In this document: in pieces, positions 13,901-25,900 of the stretch | Numbering within the stretch: position 1 is the first letter of the stretch | How the letters are laid out: each line of letters starts with the position of its first letter | Source: Mercenaria mercenaria | Lineage: Eukaryota; Mollusca; Bivalvia; Venerida; Veneridae | Length of the DNA stretch: 64,000 nucleotides | Direction: 5' to 3' | Assembly: GCF_021730395.1 (NCBI RefSeq) | Contig: NW_026461805.1 | Location: forward strand, 1 to 64,000 | Program-made: the position numbers and the translations under genes | The notes under the pieces: generated by a model | What the model saw: the letters and a program-made list of their open reading frames with translations, nothing else | Databases searched by the model: none | Told to the model about the DNA's origin: nothing

Positions 13901-16900
13901 TAACCCTAAGGGGCAGGGTCAATTTGACCCCAGGGGTCATGATTTGAACAAAGTTTGTAGAAGTCTACTAGGCAATGTAAAATTTCAAATATCTAAGATC
14001 TAGGCCTTCTGGTTTATTTTTAGCAAATGTTTGCAGATTTCCCTATGTACAATCAAGTAACCCCTGGGGCTGGGTCAATTTGAACCTGGGTGAGTCAAGA
14101 TTTGAACAAATTTTGTACAGGTCCACTAGGCAATGCTACATGTGAAATATCTAAACTAGGCCTTCTGGTTTATTTAAAAAAAAAATTGAAAATTTTTCTA
14201 TATACAATCAAGTAACCCCATGGGGAGAGGTAAATTAGGCCCCACGGGTCATGATTTGAACAAATTTTGTAGAAGTCTACTAGGCAATGCTACATGTCAA
14301 ATATCTAAGCTCTAGGTCTTTTGTTCTTTTTAGAAAATTGTTGAAGATTTTCCTATGTAAAATCAAGTGACCCCTGGGGCGGGGTCAATTTTGACCCCGG
14401 GGGTCAAGATTTGAATAAATTTTGTAGAGGTCCAGTAGGCAATGCTACATGTGAATTATCTACTCTCTAGGCCTTCTGGTTTATTTTTAGAACATTTTTG
14501 GAAATTGTCCGATGTAAAATCAAGTGATCTCTCGGGCGGGGTCAATTTTGACCCCGGGGGTCATGATTTGAACAAATTTTGTAGAGGTCTACTACGCAAT
14601 GCTACATGTGATATATCTAAACTCTGGTTTATTTTTGTTAAAAAATTGAAGATTTGTCTATGTACAATCAAGTTACCCCAAGGGGCGGGGTCAATTTGAC
14701 CCCAGGGGTCATGATTTGAATAAATTTTTTAGAAGTCTACTAGGCAATGCTACATGTCAAATATGTAAAATCTAGGCCTTCTGGTTTATTTCTAGAAAAT
14801 TGTTGAAGATTTTCCTATGTAAAATCAAGTGACCCCAATGGGCCGGGGTCAATTTGACCCCAGGGGTCATGATTTGAATAAATTTTTTAGAAGTCTACTA
14901 GGCAATGCTACATGTCAAATATGTAAGATCTAGGCCTTCTGGTTTATTTTTAGAAAATTGTTGAAGATTTTCCTATGTAAAATCAAGTGACCCCAATGGG
15001 CCGGGGTCAATTTGACCCCAGGGGTCATGATTTGAATAAATTTTTTAGAAGTCTACTAGGCAATGCTACATGTCAAATATGTAAGATCTAGGCCTTCTGG
15101 TTTATTTTTAGAAAATTGTTGAAGATTTTCCTATGTAAAATCAAGTGACCCCTGGGGCGGGGTCAATTTTGACCCCGGGGGTCATAATTTGAACAACTTT
15201 TGTAGAGATCTACTAGGCAATGCTACATGTCAAATATGTAAGATCTAGGCCTTCTGGTTTATTTTTAGAAATTTTTTGAAAATTTTTCTATTTAAAATCA
15301 AGTGTCCCTTGGGGCGGGGTAAATTTTGACTCCGAGGGTCATGACTTGAACAAATTTTATTGAGGTCCATTAGGCAATGCTACATGTGAAATATCTAAAC
15401 TCTATGCCTTCTGGTTTATTTTTAGAAATTTTTTGAATATTTTCCTATGTAAAATCAAGTGACCCCTGGGGTGACTCCGGGGGTTATGTTTAAGCAAATT
15501 TTGTAGAGGTCAACTAGGCAATGCTACATGTGAAATATCTAAGCTGTAGGCCTCCTGGTTTATTTTTAGAAAATATTTGAAGATTTTCCTATGTAAATTG
15601 AAGATTTGTCTATGTACAATCAATTAACCCCATGGGGCGGGGTCAATTTTAACCCCGTGGTCATGAGTTGAATAGTGTTAGTAGAAGTCCACTAGGCAAT
15701 GCTACATGTCAAATATCTAAGCTCTAGGGCTTCTGGTTTTATGAAAAAATCAAGTGACCCCTGGGGCGGGGTTAATTTTGACCCTGGGGTCATGATTTGA
15801 ACAAATTTGGTAGAGGTCCACTAGGCAATGCTTCACACCAAATATCTAAGCTCTAGTGCTTCCGACTTTTGAGAAGAAGATTTGATTTTTAATTTTTCCT
15901 TTCGGTTGCCATGGCAACCAGAGTTCTGCGTAGAATTCAATTTTTGAACAGTTTTTGTAGAACTTCACCAAAAGAACATTCCTGTGAAGTTTGGATGAAA
16001 TTGGCCTAGTGGTTTATGAGGAGATGTCGTTTAAAGTAAAAGTTTATGAACGACGGACGACAGACGACGGACAACGGACGACAGACGACGGACGGTGAGT
16101 GATCAGAATAGCTCACCTTGAGCCTTTGGCTCTGGTGAGCTAAAAAGTGAAACATGAAAGTCAAAACAATCTCCGAATATTCACTTCAAGTAATTACAAA
16201 ATGGAAAACGTTGAGTACAAAAGAAAGCTGACGGACGGACAGAAGGACGGGCAATTCAAATAGTATATGTATTCCGGGTCTTAGATTCAGAGGGCATAAA
16301 ATATCCAGGACTACCTGAATCAATTATAACAACGAACAAACTTTGTTTCTCACTCACCAAACCCTGTCTCGCAAGGTTTTATCTTTATAGTCACGTTTTT
16401 TATACCCATGATAGTAACAGTGTATTTTGTAGGACCCGTGTATAAGTTTGGTGTTTTCCAAGTAACGTTAAGACTCGTTGCACTCTTTGTAATGGCTTTA
16501 GGGTCTGACGGCGTCCACGGCTCTATAATATACACATTTGAAAAGTTAAAACAATTGGCTTTGATATGATTACTTATTATCGGTTCGTCTCATGAATTCG
16601 CTTATTTGTTAGAAATTATCCAAAATGTGCATTCGACTGCATTTTCCTACATAAGTATGGCCTATCTATTGTAATATTTGAAACTTTGCTATAAAATACA
16701 AAGCATTCGTAATGTTAATTGTTACGACTTTTATCAGGCCTTTCAAAAATTGAAATGTATAAAATTGCATTCTGTCATATATGTTTGATAAATAATCATG
16801 TATTGGTAATACCTATCATAACCAACTTGGCACTATCAGATATGAATTGAAATAGCAACGACAACAACAACAACATGCAACAACAATTGGCGTTATTCAA

Positions 16901-19900
16901 AACAATTATGGAACAAACAAAAATTAAGTATTTACTAGCAATCTTTGTCCGCAGATTGGTTTCTTTTGCAAATTTCCCAGGACCTTCTTTGGTGTTTGCA
17001 GCAATCTTAACAGTATAGTTGCTATATGGTAAAAGATTTCTTATCGTGTAATGTGTCTCATTTGAACTAGTGTTATTCGTCCAGCTTACATCTGTGTCAA
17101 CATTTCGAATATTTATTGTATATTTGGTTATAATGCCGTTTGGTCGGCATGGAGGTGACCAATCCAAATTCCCCGACTCAGCAGATGTTTGCACAGTTAG
17201 ATGTTCGATTTCACCAGGCGCTGAAATGTAAACAAAATCTGATTTAGAGTTAAATATGTGCATTCAAGTACAAACATATTTGATTAGCACATTCACGACA
17301 TTGTTAATGTTCCAGTTACATAGAATTCGAATCAAACTATTTTAAGGATATTGCCAAAAAATACGCTGTCTGATTTGGTTTGGTTTAAGTTCTTCCTTTG
17401 ACCTTTTAATATGACATGACACTGGGCTCATATATATTACTTCGGCCCTGTTTTCATCAAATTCAGATGTCCCTCCGAAACAAGAAATTATAATTATTAA
17501 TAACTAAGAATTCAGGGGAAAGACGTTTGACCTCCTGTCGACATACTCCGGTTATCAGTTTATAAGAACAAGTCTTATTAATATAGGCTGGCCATTAAAT
17601 GTACGGTATAAGACCCATATGAACTATGGTAACCAAGAAAAATACATAAACGCCCTATCTAACTGGACAAAGCTTTTTTATCCTGCGTGTTTGTTCAGTG
17701 TTCATTCCAGAATTTTTAAGATGGATCAAAGGCCCAATTAAAGCAAAAACTTTGGAACGTTTGAAAAAGTAGGGGTCACGAAAGAATAACTGTTTTACCC
17801 GTAATGAAAAGTTGTATTTTTTAATTTTTTGTCTCATGTAGGTGAACATATTACTATTGCTATTCTTATAACATAATTACAGGTCAAAATCGTTATCGAA
17901 ACCTAACCACGGAATGTCCGACAGCCATTGACAACAGAATGAATGTTTATCGCCTGATTCTGATGCCATTTGGTACTCTAGCAGTCTCTTCTTTCTTTGG
18001 ACTTTGTTTTCTCTCGTCTGCTGTTTTCGGACGTTTGGTGAAAAACTTAAAATTGGATTTTATAATAATTTCAAAACAGTCTGTTATAAATTAAACAATT
18101 TCAGATGTAGCCAAGATTATTAGTTATTGAAACAACATTAATCTCGAGTTTTGGAAACTTTTCAAAACCGTAATCAAGGCAAAATTGTGCGTCAATCAAA
18201 TTTCTTATAAGATATCATTCAAACCTAGAAGCTTAGATATATGCCAAAAGACAGATTCTTCGGAAATTATTATAGGAAAAATGATATTTTATACTGACTT
18301 GATTCTTTAGTCCTCAGATAGCAGCCGTCGCACCAACCATAGGGTCCTGCTCCCTCAGATGTAGACGCACTCATTGTTATATTATAATACCAGTAAGGAC
18401 GTAAAGCTGACAAGCGATATGACAGATCACTTTTATTGTAAGAGATACTCTGCTCAATTAATTCGCCGTCTTCAGAATTCCAACAGGTTTTATTTTTCCA
18501 TGCATATTTAATTGTATATTTTTCTATGAAACCATTGACGTCTTCTTCCTTCGGCGATTGCAGTTTTATTATAATTACGTCTTCGGTGGAATCTATAAAT
18601 TCTTTAGACGGTGGCGCTGCCGGAACTGTAATTTTGTAACACTAAGCTTTAGACACACTCTCAAGAATTTTAACATCGACTCATCATATTTGCTTATTAA
18701 TATAAATTAAATCTGAACAAAATGGATACCTGTACCGACGTTATTTTATCAGATCGATTGATCATAAAACTGAACAGTAAATTGATGACGTGATGACGTC
18801 ATATAATCCACGTCATCATGATATGAACACATTGTGTGTATGCACAAACATATTGTTGAAAATATTCGTTAGATTCTATCATGACATTGTGTAAATTTGC
18901 AGATTGTGATATGAACATGAACTCACAGTGCTATTAACTGAAATGTTAAATAAAAAAGCTAGCTGGCCTAGAGCTGTATGTCAGAGGTATGAATAAAAGC
19001 AGGAAACTGATTTATGTTAATAAGGGCTATTTTCCCCGCAAACGATTAAACGCATAAAGCACTGATACAGATACTCCACGTGGCGGCCATTGTGATTTTA
19101 CTTTTAAGAACTTACCAGCAGTTTTAGTCTTCAGCTGTTGCCATGTGTATTTTCCCCAACATTTGGTATACGCCCGAACTGTAACACTGTACTTTCTGTA
19201 CGGGTGCAGGCCTTCCACCGTTTGAACAAACGGTGTTCTTCCATCAGTTATTGTCATGCTTTCTTGAGCGCCTTGACATAACTTAGGTTCTGAAAATCCA
19301 ACTTCCTAAACCGAAGTAAAATTTATATTTCAAATTGAGTAGAATTTGTAATAAAGTAGAAGAGACTGTGGGATATCATATTGATGAGTATTTATCAAAT
19401 TACACGTGTAAACAATGCATATCAGTAATTACAGCAAAAGGAAAAACTTGAATAATGCATTGGCATTGTTCTGGTAAGTGTAACATTTCAACTCAACTTG
19501 AGATCTTCTAACAATATCCATATCATATAATTTACATTCACGTAACACTTGCAATTAGTATTTTAAGTTAAAATCGGTTAAATAATGATACATTTATCAT
19601 TTATCAACACCAACATATTCAATTAATTAAATAGAATGTTTGTCACACTGGTGCCACCACTTCCCTTAACTGTACATGGTTTCATAACTCAAGACAAATG
19701 TTTCAAAGATATTTGCAACACAAATTTTCATGCACGTTATGCGTATTTTTCAACAAGTCGAGACCATAACTCTGGTTTGGTTGAGTGAAATCCCAAACAG
19801 AACACCCTGTGCACACTTCACACGCTAAATAACAATCTTCTAATGCTTTTCCACTCTACGTCAAATACTGTTTTATGCAACACCAATTTTTATGCACTTT

Positions 19901-22900
19901 ATGCGTATTTTTCACTTAAGTCTACACCATAACTCTGGTCTGACTGAGTGAAATCCCAAAGAAAGCGGCGACATCTGCAAAACTTAACATGCTATATAAC
20001 AACCAGCTTATGCTTGTTGACTCTTAGTCAAATACTTTTAAGATATATGTAAAAGTAATTTGTATGCCCTTTTATGCATAATATTTGACAAAGTTAAGGG
20101 TAATAACTCAGGTCTTGCTTAGTGAAATATCAAACAAAACACCAGACGGACAACTTCACATAATTTTACTATGTCAAAGTCCTTTCGAGATACACGCGGC
20201 ACAAACTTTTAAACCATTTTTATGCATATTTTTGCCTAGGTCAATGGTCATTACTCTGGTCTGGCTATATGAAATCTCATTAAAAGACAGAGTTAACAAC
20301 TAAATGGGCTGTATAACAATCCTGTGAATTTTAATGACTCTGGGTCAAATACTTTTTGAGACATGCACGGCACATATTCGGACGAAGTACGAACAAGGGC
20401 TAATCTATGTGTCCCCTCACCTCATTATTTTCTGACGTGGGGACACTATAGATAAAACAAAAATGCTTTTATTCATACATTTTGACACGTTCTTGATAAT
20501 TTTAAGAAAATCGATCTATGTAAGGATGTAATTACATTTAATTGGCGTCCTTATTCGAATTTTTAAAAGTCGTAAAAATAAGTTATATTCTGTATAAAAC
20601 AAGGGAATACCATTAAAAAGAATAATGATTTATTCTGCCTGTTTGATGGTGTTTGAGTGTTCTGTGTGTCCGGAAAACCTACCCTTATATTTTTTTACCA
20701 AAACAAGATTAACTAGAGATGAAATATTAAATGCTTTCAGATATGACATGGCGTTTTTGTGTGTCTCAGATACTTATATGTAATTTTGAAAATATTTAAG
20801 GTAGTTCTGCACGTTTGATAAACCGGAAATGATGGCGTAACGTCATTTTTCTGGAAAACATAGGGTAAAACCTGGTTTCGGCGTACGGAAATGAAAATCA
20901 ATTAATGGCAACTCGTGAGTAATTTTTTTTTTTTCAATTACACTGTTACTATCTTTCAAAAGTAAACATCTGATATTAAAGCATCTGAGACGTTATATAA
21001 TGTATTACTTAAATGATGTCTTAGATTATCTTGAAATGAGCAATTAAGGTAGTTCTGCACATTTGATCAACCGGAAGTGATGGCGTAACGTCATTTTTCC
21101 GGAAAACGTAGAATAAGGTGTCACCCCGGTATAGAAGTACTTCCGGGTCGTTGTATCCTAGAAAGTAGTTCTTTGAAATTTTGAAGTTCCCAATTTAAGG
21201 CTATCCCTACTTTGACATGTTATATTCCAAATGTATTTATTGATACTGTGTAATTTTTTTGTCATTTCTGATGTCTTTAACAGTTGTTTTATGTGTGTTT
21301 TTTCAGGATTACATTTCTGTGCGGAAGGATTAAAAAAATACACCAGACTGGTGGCCATGACAGATGTCAGTGGGAAATTTAAACATGGACTAGATACTTT
21401 GATGTGTAGCAAAAACGTTCATCGTTGATGATGGTGTTTTTCTGTGATATATTGACTAGGATAGTATTACTCTTCAGAAATACAGAGCTGTCAATGCTGC
21501 AATTTTGTTGTGAAATTCACAATCCATGTCCAAAAGTGCTTGTTTTACTATACAGCAAAGAAGGAGAAATTGTACTGGGCCGACACCTATATGGCAAATT
21601 CAGAAAGTGGAATATCTCAGCAACCATAGGTTTACAGTCATGAAACTTCACACACTAGTAGCTGATAACAATACAAATCAGTGGTTAAAAGGATATGTCC
21701 AAGGTTTGTGAACTTTTAATTTTATTCAAATTTTAAAAATTCAGTAGTTGAATTTTCTTTGAAATTTGAGTAAAAGTTGTCTCCTCTTGATTTGTCAGTC
21801 TTCTACTGTAGTGCAAAGACACTGAACAAGCAGGAAGCTTTAAAAAGGCTGTATAAAAAGAAGACACATAGTTTTTCACTTTAATTTTAAGAAAAAAATA
21901 TCAATTTAAATTTCTTAAATTTAAAAAAAAAAAAAATCTATTTCGCATAGGGTCTCTTTTCCGAAGAATTTATAAGTATATATATGTGAACATGTTACAT
22001 AGTGCCGCAATAGACCGTGGAGGAACAGTGTCGTATGTATGGAAGCTGTACATTTTGGACCGGATGGGTTAATTGAGGCTATAGTCGGTTTCGTAACAAG
22101 AGTCGGAGAGACTCAGAAATGCTTGTCGGGCCTGGATCCCGAACCAGTCACGGTGTTATTACACTGATGTTAAAGCCAGTCAGCAGGCGTCTCATATATG
22201 ATATAAAGAAATTGCGTGAATGTTCGTTCCCTTGCGTATGAGACGCATGACTAATATTACACGAAATAATTATTTTTCTCATTTCAGTCAAATTCAATGT
22301 GCTACCGGCATTTTGGCATTGAAGGACATTGCTTACCGGTGTGCCGAGTGCATTTGTCGGCATAATTAATGTATAACAAGTTTTCTTTACACTGACAGGA
22401 CATTAGTTGTATTACACAGGGAATTACATGGAGGTTGCTTCAGTGTGATAAAATAGTTGTTGCTGTTGTTGTTGTTTGTGTATTATTTTATTTATTCATT
22501 TGTTTTTTCAGTTTAGAACATATTCCGAGCTTTCAGCTTCAGCCCGCATCAGGCCGTCGTCAGACACATTCTGCCTTGAATGGGATGCTTCTATTCTGAT
22601 TTGCTTTTCAGGTTTACAACGCAGGTCTGTGTTACTAAGAAACTATTTTACCGGGCTGATTTCCTGGGTCGGCCTCGTGCAGTTTCCTTAATATGTATTT
22701 GTCTTGGTACCGACTGGAAACACAACTTGACGGTATTTGTATTTCAGTTTTGCTCGATTCATTCTACTTCATTCTTTAGATAGGACTTTTCCTGTTGGGA
22801 CTTTTATTCATGTTTTTCTGTATGTTGTTTTTTCATAGCATTTATGTGTTTCAATTCTTTTAAATGTGCATTTCAGATACTTTGTTGTTTGTGCTGAAAG

Positions 22901-25900
22901 AGGTTGTCTGGTAATACTTATTTTAATATTCTTTTCACTATTTCAGCTAACATATATGTAGAAAATTATTCAGTTGCAGTGTTTTAATGACAGACTTCCT
23001 GTAAAGTTCCTGAACCAGTTGATATCAGAATGATAAAGACATGATAGATGGTACCAATCTGTGAATATTATGTCACTTTTTTCTACAGGTGTTCCTGATC
23101 ACACTTAGAACTATACACACACACACTCAGTTGTTTCTCAAAAAAGGCCGACACCGGTTCACGATCTTTCTTTTGTCATTTGCAGGCGATGAATTCCATA
23201 CGTCAGTAGGAATTTAGAATCAAACAACCAGTCAGCAGCTACCCATAAACCAGACCAACCTATTAAGTCGAGCGGGCAGAAGCTGTGATTCCCAGTGTAA
23301 CACCGCAGAATGACGGCTAGTTTTCGGTAAGCGATTTTCATTTTCCACCGGTGCATTTCACTCTGGTCCTAATGTCTTTAGTCAGAACTGTAGCCTTGTC
23401 AGTAACTGCTTGACAGTTTCAGGAGTACCCTGAGCTGTGTCTGGCTCCAGTTGGAGTTCTTGACCTTCCGCACTTGCCTGCTTCCAAGATGGTGCAGATC
23501 GGCTTTGCATTTGACGTTTCAGGCATTGCCTGGCTTAGTCGAAGAAATAATTCACTTTAAGATAGTCTGTGATGTGTTGGTCTGTTTTACTTCCAGCAAT
23601 TGTCATAAATATAATCACATATTGGTGTTTGCTTGTGGGTTCTTTCAATCATTAAAAGTTTCATTTTTCTGCAATTGTAGTGGGTAAATTATGCATTTTT
23701 TACTAAAAATTGCATATTTTTAAAGTATATACTCATTTTGATACATCATTTTTCAAAATAAATAAGCTTAAAGTTCCATAAAACATACTATAAGCATTAA
23801 CTAGTGATATCACAGTTGATTTCATGAAAATCTGATTGAAATTTTTAGAAGGAAGGCAAATTTTGTAATGTGCCTTTTTTCTTCAAAATTCCTGTTTCCG
23901 AGCCAATTTCTCCGCAAGGTAGGTCTAATGTTTGAAATGTTTCTGCGGTACAAAATTTTCTTTGCGATGACAATGTCTTGTGTAACTTTTCTCGCAAAAC
24001 CCTAAGTTACAAGATTTGTGGGAAAAATTTGGCTAAATTAAAAATTTGATAAGATTTAGGTGTCACCCCGGTATAGAAGTACTTCCGGGTCGTTGTATCC
24101 TAGAAAGTAGTTCTTTGAAATTTTGAAGTTCCCAATTTAAGGCTATCCCTACTTTGACATGTTATATTCCAAATGTATTTATTGATACTGTGTAATTTTT
24201 TTGTCATTTCTGATGTCTTTAACAGTTGTTTTATGTGTGTTTTTCAGGATTACATTTCTGTGCGGAAGGATTAAAAAACACTACACCAGACTGGTGGCCA
24301 TGACAGATGTCAGTGGGAAATTTAAACATGGACTAGATACTTTGATGTGTAGCAAAAAAGTTCATCGTTGATGGTGGTGTTTTTCTGTGATATATTGACT
24401 GGGATAGTATTACTCTTCAGAAATACAGAGCTGTCAATGCTGCAATTTTGTTGTGAAATTCACAATCCATGTCCAAAAGTGCTTGTTTTACTAAACAGCA
24501 AAGAAGGAGAAATTGTACTGGGCCGACACCATAAAGAGTGGATTCGGCGTACGGAATTGAAAATCATTTTATGAATTAATCGCAACATGTGTGTAAATTT
24601 ATAACAATGACATTGTTGCTATATTTCTAAAGTCAAAATATGATATTGAAACATATCACACTTTAAATAATACAAAATAATGTCTTAAATTAGCGTGAAA
24701 TGTCCGATTTACTTTAATCATGGTCAAATATCTCAAAAATAAGCACACGGACCCATACATTTTATTTCACTAAATTATAGTCAATGCCTTTATTTACAAC
24801 TGTGAGAAGTTTCATCAAAATCTACATTGTAGAATAATTTCTGTTCACGAAAATATTCTGAAAGTTATGATTTTCCCATAGACTCCCATTATGAAATATT
24901 GCGTGAGGTCCATATTTTTCAAATCAGTCTAGCAAAAAATCAAGCAAACGACCCTATCTTTTTTATTTGCTTAATTTTCTAGATATATTCTGAAGTTTTG
25001 AAAAATCAGAGTTTAATCAAATTCTATATTGTAGAAATAATTTCGATCTAAACGTGCAGAACTACCTTAACTTTAACTAAGTATGGGCAAATGTCTAAAA
25101 TAATACGCACATGCACCTATACATTTTACTTCACCACATAATAGAATTTATGTTTATTTACGAATGTGAGAAGCTTCATCAAAATCTACATCGTAGAAAG
25201 ATTTCTATTAACGAAAATGTTACGAAGTTTGTGATTTTCCCGTAGAATACCATACTGAAAAAATGCGTGAGGTCCAAATTTTTTAAATCAGTCTAGCAAA
25301 AAAGAAAACAACAAGCACACGACCCTACCATTTTTTTTTCGCTGAATTTTCTAAGTAAATTCCGAAGTTTTGAAAAATCAGGGTTTGATCAAATTCTACA
25401 CTGTAGAAACAATTTCGATCCAAAGGTGCAGAAATACCTTAAGAGTAAGTTGTAAAGATAATAAAATCATATGATGGCAAAGCTTCATTAAAATTATTAT
25501 GTAAAGTTTAAAACAAGAGCTGTGCCCGAGAATGCTACAAATGTATGCGAAAAAAAATCACACATCATTTCGTGTCCTTGACCTTGACCCGGATCATAAG
25601 CGTGACACACCTTCTCAATATTATTAACATCTGTTAAATTATATTCAAATTCCTTGATAATTGGAGTTATGTACCAGACAAGAAACACTTTTGACTTCTA
25701 AATATGACCTTGACCTTTGAGCTAGGGGTTTAGGTCTTATGCATGACACCTCATCTTATTATAGGAAACTTTTATGCCAGATAATTTCAAAATCCCTTCA
25801 TCAATGGCAGAGTTATGGACCGGACAAGAAACAGACCATATTAATCTATAACCTCTAATTATGACCTTGACCTTAGAGCTAGGAGTCTGGATATTGCGCT

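Larger units (their letters stand above)
20796..25442. mobile_element. Outer MITE (TTAA target, GGTAGTTCTGCACG ends) split by a nested insertion
   Basis: Ends GGTAGTTCTGCACG (from 20800) and a matching inverted end to 25438, flanked by TTAA on both sides. Its body is split at an internal TTAA by a second copy of the same family. The 5' part is 20800-21043 and the 3' part 25071-25438. TTAA duplication is typical of piggyBac-type transposition; no transposase is present, so it is non-autonomous. Confidence 0.7.

Noticed and set aside
13562-14699. Plus-strand ORFs with FKDFPMYNQVT and similar repeats
   Set aside because: They are translations of the type A satellite units.
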